Assembly: GCA_028023455.1 (NCBI GenBank)
Contig: JAQFVV010006208.1
Location: 9,840,963-9,904,962 of the forward strand
Length of the DNA stretch: 64,000 nt
Origin: Epiperipatus broadwayi
Lineage: Eukaryota > Onychophora > Udeonychophora > Euonychophora > Peripatidae
Direction of reading: 5' to 3'
Both the position numbers and the translations under genes were made by a program. Every line of letters begins with the position of its first letter. The stretch's first letter is position 1. Below the pieces are notes generated by a model that was not told the origin of the DNA, searched no databases, and saw only the letters and a list, made by a program, of their open reading frames with translations. This document shows, piece after piece, positions 10,946 to 22,679 of the stretch.

Positions 10946-11377
10946 ACTGAAAGATCTTTTGAGTCTTCTTAGTCTTAAAGATACCTAGTAAAGGAAATTT
11001 CTAATGTTCATTCTTAATTTTTTATTGCTACACTTTATTATATGATTATTTGTGAGGTAAAGAAATATCGATGGACTATTCATTAATATACATCAGCCAG
11101 TAGGTTAAGTCCACTGACTTCACCCCTGAGTTTAAAATGAAAACACCAAGATCTTCATTATTAGATGAATGACAATTCTTTTGATATCATTTGGGTTTTC
11201 TTGAAAGCCAAATAAACGTGTGAATTTGTGTGGTATACTTATTCTATTTAGGCTCTAAAACAATGGTTTTGTCTAAATGCTAAGAAATTTAGACTATTAT
11301 TTAATGATTGTTGGTTTAACTACCTATTGTAGATTATTTTTAAATAAAGAAAACTGCCTGAATTAAAAAATACCATT
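10946..11377. other. AT-rich DNA without recognised features
   Basis: No assignable content. Confidence 0.4.
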
Positions 11378-11795
11378 CACTGGAATATTGTTGGATTTTG
11401 TAAGGTCAAAAGAAGAAGAGAGAATTGTTTCCAAAAGTTGACATATCCTTTAGTATAAATCCATAAAATATTACAAGCACAAGAGGAATGGGAAATAAAA
11501 AAATGGAAGAATAGCATTGTGAAGATTATTACTGTATCAGATACAGAGTGGAAAGATTGGTAAATTAAAAAACCATGTAGTGAGTTTTTTAGGAGTTTGT
11601 ATGATTAGAATATCCTAAAAGCTGATTAATAGTTCCATTCAGTTAGACAGAACCTTTTACTCTAGCTCAATATTAGTTATTCAATTTAATGGAAAATAAC
11701 AAATGCATATAGTTCAAGTTTATCTTCCACCAAATGTTCATTCTGATGAAAAAATAATACGTATTTTTATATAGTCTTGTGTGGTGATTGGCAAA
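11378..11795 (+). pseudogene. Decayed LINE endonuclease-domain fragment
   Basis: Frame fragments read WNIVGFCKVKRRRENCF near 11387-11437, matching IIGLYEVRRKGEE at the start of the RTE endonuclease at 58.5 kb. Near 11701-11769 they read MHIVQVYLPPNVHSDEKI, the 'IQVYAPT' segment of AP-endonuclease-type LINE domains. Several stops separate the two. A decayed RTE-like element is the best reading. Confidence 0.5.
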
Positions 11796-12781
11796 TCCTG
11801 GAGTTCAAAATCTAAAACCCACAGTCCAACTCCATTTGGTACTTGAGCTTCTTAAGAATTCCAGAGAAATAATTCATTTGATTACTTATATATATATATA
11901 TTGTAACGATATATAAATATGCCATTACATTAATTTAAAATAAAAACTAAGTTCACAAATAAAAATAAATTTATTAAAAATCTAAAAGCTAAAAAAAAAT
12001 TAAAGAGTTGTAAACGTATATATATTCGCACAGATGCAAAACTTTAAAAATATTTTTTTTTTAATAAATAAAAGTATTTGAACGTACTTTGTTATAAAAA
12101 AGTACAAGATTTAAAGATAAAATATTTTTGTAAATGGAAATGATTGTTTTATAAAATAATTGAAAAGCAAACTAGCCCTTGGGGTTTTTATATATTGTAA
12201 TTAAAAAGTCTGATGAAAGATAGATAAGAAAATAAAGAGAATTTAGCTTGACCAATAGAAGCACCAAGCCTCTTGGACCTTAACGAAAATTTGGATTAGT
12301 GACATCTTTGTTCGTTCAATCTGGAGATTTACTATAAAAAAAAAAATTGAGTTTCCTGACAGTTCCAACTTGATTTGGTGAGAAGAACGATAAGATGCAC
12401 TTGTCGTTCTCTCTCTCTTATTTTAAAAATGAAATGACTGTGATACCAGAATGGAACCAGCTAATGCCACCTCCAGAACATCAGATTGGTTTTCCAATGG
12501 AGACTTCATGGGAATTAAAAACAGGAACCTGGACTCTTCTACCATGAGCTATGAACTTTACAAATTAAAAAAAAAAAGTAATTAAGAACTTTCATCATTG
12601 TTTTTTTTAAAAGATTCAGCTAATATAAATTTTAAAATGAACTCTTATTTGATTTTCAAATTAATAATTGATGTTTAAATTTATATAGTTAAGTTTGCTA
12701 AAATCATTTCCATTTTTTTTAATTATTTTTTTTATTTGTATTAATATTTATCATTTAAATTATTAAATGCATTAAATTTCA
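11796..12781. other. Intergenic DNA without recognised features
   Basis: AT-rich, with a TA microsatellite near 11886-11900. A slightly more GC-rich stretch at 12360-12545 shows no protein I recognise. Confidence 0.35.
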
Positions 12782-13077
12782 GTTGGGCATAGATGCTTGC
12801 ATGGATTCGTTCGTGTTTAATTACATTTTTGTTTTCATATGTGATTAAAATATATAGACATTCGGTAAATAATGATATCTTACAGTGAATATCTAAAATG
12901 TATTTATTCGGATGTCTTTTTAGTTATTGGTGTCAATGCGGCATCTTATGATGAATGCCATATGGGGTTCTTGTGAAATTCCTCTGCAATTGCATCAATG
13001 ACTTTATGTTTTGATCATTTATGTATATTCTGAAATGTTTTTGAGTGTGTAATCCATGTAGTCGATCTGTGCTCAAC
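12782..13077. mobile_element. Candidate MITE with imperfect terminal inverted repeats
   Basis: The left end GTTGGGCATAGATGCTTGCATGGATT is matched by the complement of the right end, which reads GTTGAGCACAGATCGACTACATGGATT (about 20 of 27). The same termini bound the next element at 13138-13635. There is no coding capacity and the superfamily is not assigned. Confidence 0.4.
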
Positions 13078-13137
13078 ATTAAAAAAACAAACTTTAATTA
13101 ATCCATCTGTGCGAACTTATATAAATTTTAAATTTAA

Positions 13138-13635
13138 GTCGGGCATGAATGGCTACATAGATTTGTAAAGTTATATTAGGGGAGGGTAATCTTAGGTTAT
13201 TTGTTTCGTAGTTAAATTAGGTCAATGGATTGGATATATTGGGGTAATTAGTAGATGTAGTATGAGATTCGCTATGGGCAGGATCGATTTATATGCCGCA
13301 CAACACCTTGTTTGCTTATGGAAGGGATCATAAGCCGGCAAAAAGTACCGCAATCCCTTCTTATGGAGTTTTTTTTATTGTTCTTCTTGCCATACAGATG
13401 TAACATTCCTGTATTGGACAAGAGTCAATGTCTTCTCTAACCATGCTGTTCAGATGTACATTCCTGAACAGTATGGTATATATATTTGTGCTGTCGTATT
13501 TTCATGCTACATTGAATACATCAATGTATCAGATGGATTGATGCCGGTTTGACTGCGAACTTTTGGCCTAGGGTTAAATAATGGATAGAATATTTTCTTG
13601 TCAAATACAATCTATGTAGTCTATTCATACTCGAC
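13138..13635. mobile_element. Candidate MITE, same termini as 12782-13077
   Basis: The left end GTCGGGCATGAATGGCTACA and the complement of the right end GTCGAGTATGAATAGACTACA agree at about 25 of 29 positions when extended through TAGATT. The interior is more GC-rich than its surroundings and holds an internal hairpin around 'ctgttcagatgtacattcctgaacag' (13446-13471). Non-autonomous; no transposase seen. Confidence 0.45.
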
Positions 13636-14024
13636 CCACTAAATAAAATATTAAACTCATTATTGCAATCTATTTAAAATTAACAGTTAATATAAAAATC
13701 TAAAATGTTAAATGTTATTCCTCAAATGCTAAAAATGATTCAAATTTTATATGTGTGTAAATAAATGTTTGTGTGTTAATTACTGGCAGTGGCTCTTATT
13801 TTATATATATATAAATTAAATAAGTTATTTCTTATCTCTGCGTCTCCATGAGCTAGTGACAATGGGATAACAGTCTAAACATAAAATAAAGTGGGATTTT
13901 AACTTATGTATCTGCCTACTATATAAATTTTTCTAGGTTCAAATGCCTAGATGGTGCCCTTGCAGTGCAGATGCGGTAAGATCGATCATCACTTTCTTTT
14001 GGATCGTTATAATATATATATATA

Positions 14025-14425
14025 TAGAAGGGATTTGAACTCAGATTTTCAAACATATATTTATTCACTCCATCTTATACAACCAAGACACATGACCACT
14101 TACATGTGAAAAAAATAAATGATCTCCAATATATGTATTTCATGCTGAACTAGCACTTGTCAGTTGGTCCATATCAGCATCTCCCACACCCATATATAAC
14201 CAGTGCTCAGTTTATATTAAGATAGCAAATCTTCAAACTTTAATGAATATGCTTTAATCTCCTCCACACTCCAACTCTTCAGCCATCCATATCATTGAAA
14301 ATCTGATCTATATTGGAGAGTTTTTTTCTCACATGTATGTGGTCATGTGTATTGGTTATATACATGGAATTGATAGATGTAGGAAACTTGAAAGTCTGAG
14401 TTCACATTCCTTCTAATTATATTAC
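14025..14425. repeat. Family E repeat with inverted ends
   Basis: Left end 'gggatttgaactcagatttt' and right end 'gaaagtctgagttcacattcc' are roughly complementary, with 'gaccacttacatgtga' and 'tcacatgtatgtggtcatgt' inside. The interior carries 'ccagtgctcagtttatattaa', shared with the copy at 29375-29640. Confidence 0.55.
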
Positions 14426-14729
14426 ATTCAGTATACACAATATACATGTATTTAATATATGTATGTTATTCCACAAAAGTACTTGGACTATAAATAAATA
14501 ATAATGTAATATTTTTTTTAAAGATTGCTAATCTAAGCTTTGAGGCAGAATAACTTTATTAAAGAAAGGAATTCATAATATGCAGTTTTTATTTTTTTGT
14601 AAATTCCATTAGTCTATATCTACTCTCATTTCTACTACTACTTTCAAGTTTATCCATAACACTTTCATTTTTCAAGTTTTTGTAATATTTTGTGCCAACT
14701 TTAAAATATTAATACAAACAATTATACTC

Positions 14730-15065
14730 TAATTAGATGTGGTAATACGTTGAACTATTTCCACGGATCTAGACTATTTCTATCCTCTATCATTAAATCT
14801 TGAATATCTAGAAAATTTAAACTTTATTTAAACTTTTCAAATATAATCAGCTTGCTAATAATAGCACACAAATAGGCAACGCAGATTAGTGATTGCATAA
14901 TGTTTCAATTAGTATTATTTTCCACTCTTCTTCAAGTGTTATTGGTCTGACCAGTGACAATATTACCGTAGTAATTGAACATATAATTTTAGATTCTTTA
15001 ATATTAAATTTTAAGGCAACACTCTAACCAACTGACCTATTCTGTGTAATTAGAGTGTAATTGTT
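14730..15065 (-). repeat. Family F SINE-like repeat with tRNA-related region
   Basis: On the minus strand a tRNA-like block (about 14960-15050) has the A-box-like GGTTAGAGTG and a degraded B box, followed by 'cactggtcagaccaataacac' and 'gaagaagagtgg'. The far end carries 'gaaatagttcaacgtattacc'. Other copies: 21085-21475, 26680-26885, 27820-28015, 52690-53400 and 62145-62235. Confidence 0.55.
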
Positions 15066-15069
15066 TGTA

Positions 15070-15795
15070 ATTGCAGTTCAAATATTAATAATCTGATTTA
15101 AAATATTCTGTACATCTCTCATGCTCTTCCCCCTCTATATATATTTATATATATGTAATCTTATAATTGAATATTTGTATGTGACATTGCATTTTACCAC
15201 ACCCTATATTAAACAACTTAATAAATAAATCTAAAGTTAAAATCTCATTTATAAATAAAAATTGCAGAATTTATAAATGGATATATAGGTGTGGTAGGGG
15301 ATATAAAGGGGAATCAAGATGCACGTTGGAAAAAAGAACTTTAAAGACCACTTGCTGTTATTAAAAAGAGTTCAGAAAACGAAAGAAAATTGCAAAGTAA
15401 ATAACGTTTTTACGTTTTTTACGACTGTAGTAAGTCATGTATTTATGGTTTTAACTTCAATTATAATAATGTAAACACATTGCAAATTGAAAAAAATAAC
15501 AACAAAAGGAAAATAAAGGAAGCTATGCTAATATACAAATACAAACAAGACATAATTAACAGACAGGCAGCAAACGTCAAGATCATGGAATTGTGGGAAG
15601 GTTAACCTTTCAAAGTATTAGTTGACAAACACTATGAGGATAGTCGAAAGCACTTCTAAGTGAATAAAATTTTTAAAGTTATACTTTACATATATCTAAT
15701 TATTGTATTTATAAATATTCAATTACAAGATTACGTATATTGGTTTGAAGAAATACAGACATTGAATTATAATATCATTACAAACACATATATAT
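15070..15795. other. AT-rich DNA without recognised features
   Basis: No assignable content. Some short direct similarity to other AT-rich stretches only. Confidence 0.4.
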
Positions 15796-15801
15796 ATATG
15801 A

Positions 15802-16243
15802 TTAATAGATGACGTTTTACCAAAACCACCGAAACAAGTGTAAAATTTAATTACGTAAACAAAAGAGTCAGAATTAACTATCTCTTTCATTTGCTCACCC
15901 TCAGATCAGCTGATTTCAAGCTAATTTGCTATCATCAGTGAAGGATAGAGTTAGAAACTAGATCTAAACACTGACTCCAAGTATTTATGCAAAACGTTTG
16001 CAAACGTGAATTTTTCAGACCAGTAAAGTCTTCAAACTCAGCCTAACAAGCCAGATATCTATATGGGTCTGATCTCAGTTCAGTTTCACCACATAGTCAA
16101 AGTCTCTGCAATATATATCATTGCAAAAAACCTTTAAAGGTATATTTATGAAAAACAAAAACAAGTTATTCATGTAACTTGCTATCACTTGTTATTTATG
16201 ATCAATAGATGGCGTTTTACCAAAACCACCAAAACAAGTGTAA
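15802..16243 (-). repeat. Family C hammerhead repeat (about 398-bp unit plus 42 bp)
   Basis: The segment 'atagatgacgttttaccaaa' at about 15806 recurs as 'atagatggcgttttaccaaa' at about 16204, so just over one 398-bp unit is present in direct repetition. Between them lies a type I hammerhead motif (15895-15948, minus). Further right, 'tatgggtctgatctcagttc' resembles the family A box 'tatgggtctgaactcagttc'. That similarity suggests families A and C share ancestry. Confidence 0.65.
15895..15948 (-). ncRNA. Type I hammerhead ribozyme, family C
   Basis: Minus strand order: inner stem I CCTTCA, core CTGATGA, stem II AGC-AAATTA-GCT, GAAA, stem III ATC-AGCT-GAT, cleavage C17 (predicted between plus positions 15904 and 15903), then TGAGGG. 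Inner stem I pairs at all six positions (A-U, C-G, U-A, U.G, C-G, C-G). The 10.1/11.1 position is U.U instead of the usual G-C, which may lower activity. Confidence 0.65.
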
Positions 16244-16779
16244 TATATATATATATTGTACCGAGACAAAGCCGGTACAGGTATATACGCACACACACGA
16301 GCAATGTAAACACTCTATATTTTGTCTTCTTTCACTTTCAACTTATGATAAAAAAAATAAATGTAGTTTTCTTTCAATGCGTTATAAAATACATTGTAAA
16401 ATAAAATGTTAATATTTCTGATTAAATAGTTTAAGGCTTTCATATAATCTACAATAATAATATTCTCTAAAAAAAAAAATAATAATAATAAAATATAAAG
16501 TATTACTAATATGCCATTTTAAATCTCAATAAGTGATTTCTACTTGTATATGCCGCGGGGGTAATTAAAAGGGGTTTATTTTAAATTATAACTGTAGTGA
16601 AAGTTAAAAGCTTATAGAAGTGATTTTGAGACAGATTAAATGCTCGACTTTTAAACTAATGTAAGTTAAATTGTTCTCTTAAAACACGCACACATGTATG
16701 CATAAAGGGTGTGAATAAGTATGAATTTTTTTCTAACTGAGATTGCAATATGAGATTGCATAAACCTAAGATTGCCTCA
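16244..16779. other. AT-rich DNA with short microsatellites
   Basis: TA repeat near 16243-16256, CA repeat near 16290-16298, and an AAT-rich stretch near 16478-16497. No gene recognised. Confidence 0.4.
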
Positions 16780-17290
16780 AGCATATGGATTGAGTGGACA
16801 TTACGTAGGACACGGACCCCAACGACAACTCAAAGAATATTGAACTCTGGGTGGAGATTCGATCCTCAGATAATAACCAACCCATATAAATATGAATCTA
16901 AATCTAAAAGGAGGAACTTTTGCTTTTTTTTTACACTCCTAGAACTTTTCTTTCTTTTTTTTCTTGTGCTATCCGGTATATCCAATATGATCACTGTGAA
17001 ATTAACATTTAGAGCGTCGATCGTCATGATGGGCTAGGAAACCCTTCAGTGATTGACCGACGCTCCGCCGCCAGAACATCTCCACAGCTATGAATGATCA
17101 ACAACCGTACCGTCCGAACATAGTGCTCCAATCAGTCTAAGGACGTTGTTCCGTTTAATATACAAGAATCGTCCAAACATACTACGCTGAACTTATGTGA
17201 AATGAATAACCATGTATTATGGAAACATCATCTATCAGGTTCGAACCCTCACCAAATTAGAAGCAGCAGAAGACTAAGCAAAATCCTAGG
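16780..17290. other. GC-richer island, unassigned
   Basis: Noticeably less AT-rich than its surroundings, especially 16780-16880 and 17010-17290. A 95-codon open frame (16750-17037, +) exists, but its T-rich middle encodes a low-complexity Phe/Leu stretch and I do not recognise it. 'gtccgaacatagtgct' and 'gtccaaacatactac' form a short diverged direct repeat. Possibly relic mobile DNA. Confidence 0.3.
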
Positions 17291-17880
17291 TAAACATTTT
17301 TTTATAATGCTTCCATTCATTCTTTACTTAAACTTAAAAGGCAATCTCATAATTAATTAAATTCGATTTTCGTAAATCAATTATAAAATGATCCGTAATC
17401 CCTCATATTTAAATCTTATTATTTTAATCTCAACTTTCGTAAATAAAATATCAGACGCTACATAGTTCCTCATATTTAAATCTTAGGACTTTTCCAGTTA
17501 TGGACATTGATCCTAATTATTATTTTCTTTCGCAGATAAACTATAACACACACCTAATTTCAAAATGTAAAGGACAAGGAAATATATTTTATCATCCATA
17601 TTCATTATGCATAATATGTTCTTTTCTGTGCGAGTGCGAGAATGCGCGTATGTGCGTGCAAATAAAGCTATTAATCAATGTTTCATTTTTTTATATATTC
17701 AATAAATTTTTTTTTTTAATTTAAACAAGTCGAGCATTCCTCAAATCATTTTCTATAATTAAATATATTTTTTTTTGGAATTATTATTAAAATTAGCATT
17801 TATTCATGCAGTTAATTATTTCACTTTTAAATTTGTCTTTCTTATATTTTTCTTGTTTTTATTTCTTTTAAATTTCATTC

Positions 17881-17911
17881 ATAAACATCGTGCCGTAAGT
17901 CACGATGTTTA
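17881..17911. repeat. Perfect hairpin (11-bp arms)
   Basis: TAAACATCGTG and CACGATGTTTA are exact complements around an 8-nt loop. Function unknown. Confidence 0.7.
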
Positions 17912-17918
17912 CTTATTA

Positions 17919-18370
17919 TGTAGTTAACCTAGGTTTAAGAGTTGGGAGGGTCTATTATTAATAAATATAAGTAAATGTCAATAGAGCTAATATAAATAAT
18001 TCTATTGGACTGTATGATAAAAGGGGAATGATATTATAAGCGTCTAATTGTTTATTCTAATGATGCCTCAACCGAACACTCCTATTAGTTATAAATAACC
18101 AATGATCCCGTCCAATGCTTGGACCGATCTGTTAATCAACCGATCTTCTTATCCATTGGTTAATATTGTGTCTTTTGCCAGAATAACAGTCTTGAAGGCA
18201 ATTCCATCGTGACCCTGGGTGACCCCTATTGGGCCATGCTGGGAGTTTGAGCTTATGGGCAGGGATTAGACTTCAGAATCGTTTTGATATGACATAAGGT
18301 GATGCGAGAAATTAAAGTGTGAATCAAATCATCGTATCTGGCGCCCCCTTATGTTGATAATGAACAATTA
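17919..18370 (+). mobile_element. Possible LTR end with primer-binding site
   Basis: TGGCGCCCCC at about 18340-18349 resembles the tRNA-Lys-type primer-binding site (TGGCGCCC...) that follows the 5' LTR in many Ty3/gypsy and retroviral elements. The preceding 400 bp is GC-richer than its surroundings and opens with TGTAGTTAAC at about 17919, which could be an LTR start. I see no gag-pol after it and no second LTR. Tentative. Confidence 0.3.
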
Positions 18371-18789
18371 TTGATATAAGAAAAAAATAAATAAATCTTT
18401 ACGCTGTATCAGGTTTGTTTTGGAGCTCACAATCCCTTTTAGGAACGGTTTAATAGGGAGCCGGTGCAAGGGGAGCAAGGGTACGGTAGAATATATATAT
18501 ATACAAGTTAAAAATATTAAACTACTAAATTATAAAAAGTATATTACAAATAAATAATGCAGATGCTTTGAAAAAGATACTGTATGTTGAAAGCCTGGCT
18601 CAACAATTTTTTAAAGTTTATTGTCATATTAATTTTGATATTGTTCATACACTCCTATGGAATATAATTTTTAGATGTTATTACAGTTTAAATATTTTAA
18701 GAGCAGGCAGGTACATAGACCAGTTGGTGGGTCAGTTGGGCAGGCAGGTAAGTATTCATAAATGTTTTGGATTAGTCTAATAACATTTT

Positions 18790-18950
18790 AAAGTTGTTTT
18801 GGAAGATTTTAATGCTAGAATTGGAAAACAAGTGAAAGATGAAAATGTTGTGGATAAATATGGAAATACAAGTTAAAGTGAGAATGGATAGAAATTAATG
18901 GAATCTGTATAAAAATAATTATATACTATTAAAAAAAAGGTATATGCCTT
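18790..18950 (+). pseudogene. RTE LINE endonuclease fragment
   Basis: Translation near 18810 reads DFNARIGKQVKDENVVDKYGN, closely matching the endonuclease segment DLNARIGKQMKDESAVGNFGYGN of the copy at 57-58 kb, including the D.N motif. Several stops follow, and similarity fades around 18910. Confidence 0.7.
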
Positions 18951-21084
18951 TGTTGCTCAGGTGTTCATAAGAATTTTGAGCGCCAGACCTACAAGTCCTA
19001 GAATCAATTCTGAGATCTCACAATGGCACAATATATATTGTGCTGGGTCTTGAGCTGTAGATGATCCAGCATACTCTATTTACTCGGTTTAACTGGGTTT
19101 AAACCCTATTTATCATAATTTTACATTTTATATCATGACTATTACATGAACAGACTGGCCCTTCGAACAGAAGGCAGAATACTATTGATAGCAGAGCTAT
19201 CAATAACACCCACAATCAGACCAAGCTATGCAACACATAACACGATCACATTTCCAGACTGTGGCCCACCTTGACTGCTAGATTCAAACCCCTACTATCA
19301 AACACTTTTTTAATTTTGGAGTAAACCCCAGACGCCAGTTAGCTACAAGACTAACATGTTTGGATAGTAAACCCATAATCCAGTGCTCGAAATATTCCAT
19401 GTCTAGCTCAGCAAAGTAATACAAGGACAAAATTGTTGCTTCAATTAGTGGTAAAAAGAATTGGCCGACAAAATTAAGCTTAAGATAATTTATTTTCTAA
19501 ACATTTATTATTCTAATTTTAAATTACTTATGAGAACTTATTAACTTAGACAATGATAATTATGTATACTGACCATGCACACACTCTGAATTCATATAAT
19601 AAACTATAAAATAACAAGCATTAAATAATATGTGGTATTTAAATACATAGGAAATCGATATAATATAACAAAAAGTATTCTCATACACAACATTTCAAAA
19701 CACGCACATCAATAGTCCGTTTATGCATGCTATAGAGTTTATTATTACTTGACTCTGGGAGGCTTCAAACTATTGCAATGGCTCCTTTACTTATAAATGG
19801 GAATAAGAAAAATGTTATTACCTAGGATTTAAACATGGACTTCTTGCTGGTTATTACTTTATGTGAAAATATTTCCAGCCGGATGGATTCTAAGTTTTAT
19901 GCTTAGTATTCCTTGGCATTATTCTTAGATACAGTTAAATATTCCTGGTGATTTTTCAAGTTGTTAGGAAGGCATCACTTTACCGGGTAAATTGTTGATC
20001 TTATTAGACTAAGGGCTGAAGCAAGATTGTATGTTCCTAAAAGCTGCTCAGCACTGCATGGTCTCAGGTTCTGGATACATAATAGATTGACTGATTGATT
20101 GGCTTATTGTAAACTGAACTGTTATCTGAACTAATTGTCCAATAAAAAACAACTATTTATATGATGACCTGTTGCCATTTTGATGTCCGCCAGCTATATT
20201 TGTTGGCGAAATTCCTTAGATAAGCTTTTAATCCAGTTGTTTGATCTGTTAATTAGCAGCCATTGCTAACTTGTTGTCTTGTGGATTTTGTTTAACTTAG
20301 TAGCTATTGCATGTTTTGTTTTTACATTTTAACTTCTATATCATTTTTTAATATTTAACATGCACACATTTATTTTATAACATGCACTTATTTTGCTATG
20401 TTTAAAATCACCTTGGCATTTACCCACGAATATATTTCTAAAATCAAGTTTTGGTTTTTAAGATTTCCTTTTTCTTTAACTTAAATGAAAAAGAGATATT
20501 TTTAATTATTTAAAAATCAACTACTTTTTTTTCATTAATATTTTAAACGAAAGACGGAGATTTAATGTAACAGATTCATTTAAACCGCTATAGTTTTAAC
20601 CTTTTCTAAGCCAAATTTTCCATCCCCCAATAGCTTTTAAATTAATTAATTGTAACTTTTATTTCAAACTACTAATAATAGAAAAAAACTCTTTAGACTT
20701 TTATAAACTTATTGAAACGCATTTTATTTTAATAATTTTTAGACAACAATTAATATATGTACAGATAAGTTATCGGTACAATATATATACATTATAGCTT
20801 AACATTAGTTACATGAATGCACAGTTAGTCATGATTTTGAATCTACATGGCTAATGAATATTATATTTAAGAAACGTGTTTATTTGCAGGTCTCAGATTA
20901 GCTGCAACCTTCAAGGGATTAAACTCCAAAAATAGGGTAATATTTTGATGTACTAATGGCAAAGAATTTGTTGCCATCTTAACCAAATCAGATAAAAAGC
21001 AAAATACTTCTCACAAAACTGAAATTTTTTTTAAAAAAAACAAGAATTGAAAACAAAGCCAAAATTTCATTATTAAAAGAAGAA
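18951..21084. other. Intergenic DNA without recognised features
   Basis: No gene or repeat family recognised with confidence. A more coding-like stretch at about 19970-20080 has no homologue I know. Confidence 0.35.
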
Positions 21085-21475
21085 ACAAATTTGTTCAATC
21101 GTATTTATATGTTGGACTATTTCTATCATCAAATATGAGTATCGAATGTCTTTAGAAAATATTTAAATATCTCAAATACATTCAACTGTAAATAATAGCA
21201 CACAGGTTAGTATATGCACAATGTTTCAAGAGGTTGGTGTGCTGGCCTGACCAGTGACAGTACTAGCATGGGAATCAAACCTGGACCTTAGATTCATTGA
21301 ATATTGAATTTTAAGGTAATGCTCTAACCAATTGAACCATTCTGCCAAAGCCAACAGTCAGTAGAAATTTCATATACTTATCTGTGAAGGGAGAATAATA
21401 CCTCTCAAAATGTTGTGCATGTACTATCCTGTGTGCTATTATTAACAGTTGAATGTAATTGGTATACCTCTTCTG
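21085..21475 (-). repeat. Family F SINE-like fold-back copy
   Basis: Minus-strand tRNA-like block at about 21255-21345: GGCAGAATGGTTCAATTGGTTAGAGC then GGTTTGATTCCC as B box, followed by the 'cactggtcaggccagca' linker. Arms 'attcaactgtaaataatagcacacag' (about 21179) and its complement (about 21430-21455) enclose the block, so this copy is a fold-back. Confidence 0.6.
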
Positions 21476-22032
21476 AACAATAGATTTAACTTTTGCCATA
21501 ATATGATCACCTTTACTTAAATCACACAAATAAAAACTGATTATATAACATGAATATTTCTGTAGTTAAAACAGGCAAAATTCTCCATATAGTAGCGCCA
21601 CTCAGTGCAATCTAGAATAATCAATGGATGTCAGAAGGCTTGTGCATAAAATCCCTAGCTAGTTCCTATGCATCCAATATCCCCAGACTAGCTTCTGGCT
21701 TGTGGCCTTCGTCAGTGAGGAGCCTTGGATCTGACAGCACTGCACCTAGGATCTGATGTTAACCTTCCAGCAGCTGTCTTTTATTCTCTATAATTTATTG
21801 AATGCAAAATCAATATGTTATATATTGTACAAAAGAAACAAATATAAAATATAAACTAATATATGTATATAAAAAAAAGATAATCAAGCAAGATGAATGT
21901 GTTATATACATTAATGAATTCATAAGGACATATAAATTAATACAAATAGAATAGGGATAACATAAATGTGTGATAATAACTGTCATATCTGGTACCATTG
22001 TCTAGTGTTTAAACTAAGCAGTCCGTCAATAA

Positions 22033-22673
22033 CGGTGTGTATTTATCCAATCTGCCTGACAAATGACTCGGTTCAGCAGACTGTTCCTTCACGGTGTTTA
22101 TTTACCCAATCTGCCTGACAAATGACTCAGTTCAGCAGACTGTTCCTTCACGGTGTTTATTTACCCAATCTGCCTGACAAATGACTCAGTTCAGCAGACT
22201 GTTCCTTCACGGTGTTTATTTACCCAATCTGCCTGACAAATGACTCAGTTCAGCAGACTGTTCCTTCACGGTGTTTATTTACCCAATCTGCCTGACAAAT
22301 GACTCAGTTCAGCAGACTGTTCCTTCACGGTGTTTATTTACCCAATCTGCCTGACAAATGACTCAGTTCAGCAGACTGTTCCTTCACGGTGTGTATTTAC
22401 CCAATCTGCCTGACAAATGACTCAGTTCAGCAGACTGTTCCTTCACGGTGTTTATTTACCCAATCTGCCTGACAAATGACTCAGTTCAGCAGACTGTTCC
22501 TTCACGGTGTGTATTTACCCAATCTGCCTGACAAATGACTCAGTTCAGCAGACTGTTCCTTCACGGTGTTTATTTACCCAATCTGCCTGACAAATGACTC
22601 AGTTCAGCAGACTGTTCCTTCACGGTGTTTATTTACCCAATCTGCCTGACAAATGACTCAGTTCAGCAGACTG
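22033..22673. repeat. 59-bp minisatellite, about 10.8 copies
   Basis: Units start at 22033, 22092, 22151 and so on every 59 bp to 22623. Most are identical, differing only by a G/T at one position and a few changes in the first unit. The array begins a few bases after the LINE stop codon (TGA at 22680-22682, minus). Read in LINE sense, nearly every unit holds AATAAA within 'gggtaaataaac', so the 3' untranslated region carries up to ten candidate poly(A) signals. Near identity of units implies recent expansion. Confidence 0.95.
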
Positions 22674-22679
22674 TGGCAT

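Noticed and set aside
16750-17037. 95-codon open frame as a protein gene
   Set aside because: Low-complexity Phe/Leu-rich middle from a T-rich tract, no homology recognised, and no splice or poly(A) context.
19970-20080. Coding-like stretch (VDLIRLRAEARLYVPKSCSALHGLRFW)
   Set aside because: Short, bounded by stops, and no family recognised. A LINE or gene relic is possible but unsupported.
22033-22673. CRISPR-like regular repetition
   Set aside because: It is a head-to-tail 59-bp minisatellite without unique spacers, in a eukaryotic LINE.
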